NCBI GenBank assembly: GCA_933228675.1
Contig: OW121741.1
Coordinates: forward strand, 112,648,361 to 112,712,360
Direction of reading: 5' to 3'
DNA: 64,000 nucleotides
DNA from: Stomorhina lunata
Lineage: Eukaryota > Arthropoda > Insecta > Diptera > Rhiniidae
Part shown: positions 62,601 to 64,000 of the stretch, in pieces
Numbering within the stretch: position 1 is the first letter of the stretch
How the letters are laid out: each line of letters opens with the position of its first letter
Translations under genes and position numbers: made by a program
The notes under the pieces: model-generated
What the model was told of the DNA's origin: nothing
Database searches by the model: none
What the model saw: the letters and a program-made list of their open reading frames with translations, nothing else

Positions 62601-64000
62601 CAACCCGCAATTTTGTTGTTGTGCTACTCTCTCTGAGTACACCATGATGAGGAAAGAAATATGCATTTTGTGGTATAGCCTGTGGGTACTCTCCGAGATT
62701 TACCATATGATGAAGTGATTCGTATTCCAACATAAATTTCATATACTCTTCGGCAAACTTCGGCTTCAGCGTGAATGTCAATTCCAATTGTTTTAGCCTT
62801 TTCATAGCATTGTAGTCCGTGTGGGAAAACTTTGGTAGCTCTTGACCTAAAAGCAGCCTTTTAAATGGAAGGTGAACAGTGTAACGTCCAGTTTCATCAC
62901 GGGTGTGAGTTTCAGCAAATAACTTTTCACAAAGTTCGTCTTCTGTGGACCTCGGCTTTGAATCTAGTAGTTCCTCCTGTTCCCAAAACATGCGTAATTG
63001 TTCATCCAGAGAACAAAGGTTGGCAGTAATTTTGTCTGTTGTCGTAGGAGATCTTATAGACCCAGATATCATCCATCCAAAATGAGTTTCTTGCAAGAGA
63101 AGGCAATTTTCAACTTTTTTCATTCCAGGGAGTAACAAATCACCATAGACATCATTTCCAAGGAGAATGTCAATTTTTCCTGGAGAAAGAAAGTTTTGAT
63201 CTGCAAGAAAATGTGATGATAGATCCGGAATAAAATTAGGGTAAATTTTGTTGGGAACATATGAGGTAACTTTAGGCACAATAAGAGCGGTAATTAGTAA
63301 TTCGAATCCAGATTCATATTTAGAGTGAACTAAAAAGCGAACAGACTTCTTTACAGTAATTACTTGATTTCCTCCAATACCGGATACATTCACTCGAGTA
63401 TTATTTTTTGTTACGTCTAAAAGTTTAGAAAGTTCTTCAGATATAAACGAAATTTGTGATCCCTGATCCACTAGGGCTCTCACGAAATGGGTTTGGTTAT
63501 AACTTTTTATTAAAACGGTAACAGTAGGCAGCAATGCCGGATTGAGATTTGATGCACTAAAATTTGAAATGTTTGTACTTACAGTAGCAGAGTTTGGTGT
63601 GGATGTAGTTGCAGGAGGCTGGAAAGTCTGATTTCCATTAGACGTTTTTACAGGAGGTGAAGCTGTTTGATTAGTACTGATTCTAGAAAACTCGTTATGT
63701 ATGATGGTATGATGAGGTTCACGGCATATATGGCATCTGGTACTCAGTCTACATGATGATTGTAAATGGCCTGTGTTGAGGCAGTTTCTGCAAAGACGTT
63801 GCTGGTTTATGAGATTCTTCTTCTCTTCAGAGGAGAGTGTTGTAAACCGGAAGCACTTGTAGAGAGGGTGACGTTTGCTGCAGCAGGGGCAGTCGTTGTC
63901 AGTTGTTGCTGAGACAGTATGAGCCCGAACAATTCTGGTTGGTTTCTTACGAACATCTTTAATATAGGCACGATTTGATGTACTAGGTTCTTCTTCCAAA
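59653..64000 (-). CDS. BEL/Pao gag-pol polyprotein, 5' end missing
   Basis: About 1448 codons with no stop; the frame is open at the window edge (first visible codon TTG), so the true start lies outside. Domains, numbered from the visible end: Cys/His knuckles of gag (about 37-105, including CPCC...H and CRNCLNTGH); aspartic protease with DQGSQ (about 178); reverse transcriptase with TADLEKMFRQI (Asp near 511) and YVDD (about 586-589); RNase H with FSDAS (about 760), RLELNAA, WTDST and DNPADCASRG; integrase with an HHCC zinc region (about 1070-1108) and catalytic residues in GLDYAGP, SDCGTNF and LWEAGV (about 1140, 1206, 1259). This protease-RT-RNaseH-integrase order and the wording of the motifs are those of the Pao/BEL group (peptidase A17 type). 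Expected function is particle assembly, reverse transcription and integration. All catalytic residues I checked are present. Confidence 0.95.
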   Translation of the reverse strand, partial: LEEEPSTSNRAYIKDVRKKPTRIVRAHTVSATTDNDCPCCSKRHPLYKCFRFTTLSSEEKKNLINQQRLCRNCLNTGHLQSSCRLSTRCHICREPHHTIIHNEFSRISTNQTASPPVKTSNGNQTFQPPATTSTPNSATVSTNISNFSASNLNPALLPTVTVLIKSYNQTHFVRALVDQGSQISFISEELSKLLDVTKNNTRVNVSGIGGNQVITVKKSVRFLVHSKYESGFELLITALIVPKVTSYVPNKIYPNFIPDLSSHFLADQNFLSPGKIDILLGNDVYGDLLLPGMKKVENCLLLQETHFGWMISGSIRSPTTTDKITANLCSLDEQLRMFWEQEELLDSKPRSTEDELCEKLFAETHTRDETGRYTVHLPFKRLLLGQELPKFSHTDYNAMKRLKQLELTFTLKPKFAEEYMKFMLEYESLHHMVNLGEYPQAIPQNAYFFPHHGVLRESSTTTKLRVVFDGGNRRPPQTSINEELSAGPALQNDLSTVITRWRKHSIGFTADLEKMFRQINVSTEHQPFQCILWRNADSKICVYALHTVTYGTTSAPYLAIRVLQQLAADEEEKFPEASQILRADTYVDDVISGADTLEEALQLQKQLANLLKAGGFHLRKWNSNSSELMQNIPEKDRELQSSFSIYQPKMSKALGINWNPTYDYFCFSINFTFSEEITKRSLLSDASKLFDPLGWLSPSTIIAKIIFQQLWKLKLDWKDSLPEEVQKKWIHFRSKLKALEEIKIPRWIGYRPNKSTVDLHAFSDASKVAYAAVVYARTTAESGEVLINLLQAKTKVVPLKGETIPRLELNAATLMAKLVYKIKNSAEFNINQTFYWTDSTIVLAWLNNNSKRLEIYVANRVAKIQRLSNVRDWKYVPTKDNPADCASRGLMPEQLINHELWWKGPTWIRNTPESWPFSPTEIIHEEIIVNNVAVHSTKTKILEYPEITKRFSKLSTLIRVTSYILRFYNNLKLNGDNREVGFLKTYELREAMHLLIKNTQAVSFQEEIIALKFGNRVSNQSNIAKLSPFIDERGILRVGGRLTNSTLPYNTKYPILLSKQNPLSFLIFSDAHLKTFHGSLQIMQSFVSRTYWVVSARTIAKRVQRECIVCFKYKTQTCQQLMGNLPSVRLQPTRAFKHSGLDYAGPISVKTSALRTASTSKGYICLFICMCTKAIHLEAVTSLNVDAFLAAFRRFTARRGLCTDLYSDCGTNFVGANKELQILYHRNKKSLPDHLAETLANQGTTWHFIPPASPHFGGLWEAGVKSTKHHLKRIMKDRILTYEELSTLLAQIESCLNSRPLCPLSADPSDADVLTPAHFLIGETSNCIPDDNLLDANIERLSRWKLIESLKQHFWDRWNKEYLSRLQARPKWNKVERNLKVGDIVILLRERSVPGQWPLAKVEELHPGSDGLVRVVTLYCNGKSIKRPISKVCLLPSNDVYNDKDATP

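Larger units (their letters stand above)
59162..64000 (-). mobile_element. BEL/Pao LTR retrotransposon, 3' part, open at the window edge
   Basis: Minus-strand element with gag-pol in one uninterrupted frame followed by an LTR. There is no space for an envelope gene between pol and LTR. The 5' LTR and the gag start are beyond 64000. The intact frame suggests recent insertion. Confidence 0.92.

Overview
The window looks like non-coding DNA from an insect, most likely a fly (Diptera). It is strongly AT-rich, contains TTG/CAA microsatellites, and carries R1-like, RTE and BEL/Pao retroelements plus a Tc1/mariner-superfamily transposon. I found no host protein gene, tRNA or rRNA that I can support. 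Species cannot be read from the sequence. Nearly all long open frames outside the transposons are by-products of 12-bp or 33-bp tandem repeats, which stay open because the period is a multiple of three.

Layout. 1-8280: AT-rich DNA, an interspersed repeat with internal ~140-bp tandem units (about 1560-3085), and two decayed LINE fragments on the minus strand (3110-4135 and 4741-5335). 8281-23640: four blocks of 31-33 bp tandem repeats plus a short patch, separated by featureless DNA. A dead mariner-type transposon (12412-13715) sits inside one block. 24492-43388: several kilobases of a 12-bp satellite (unit CATAGACTAAGA) in five main blocks, one of them inverted (37654-38622). One original satellite block was split by two minus-strand retrotransposons: a 5'-truncated R1-like LINE with an intact frame (28361-30876) and a decayed RTE element (about 33157-36305). 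44850-58250: four more 31-32 bp arrays, a second copy of the interspersed repeat in inverted orientation (49435-50317), and a LINE relic near 47.2 kb. 58391-64000: another LINE relic, then the 3' LTR and most of an intact BEL/Pao gag-pol frame that runs off the window end.

Three patterns stand out. (1) The 31-33 bp arrays share one palindromic core, TTTTCTATAGAAAA or a close variant, joined to a block that differs from array to array but is constant within each array. (2) The R1-like LINE lies inside the 12-bp satellite and is flanked by a perfect 14-bp duplication of that satellite. R1-clade elements are known for target specificity, so this could be a satellite-targeting element. (3) Every recognisable retroelement (seven of seven) is on the minus strand. 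This fits either a large intron of a plus-strand gene or a single-strand transposon-silencing locus. Neither is proven by sequence alone.
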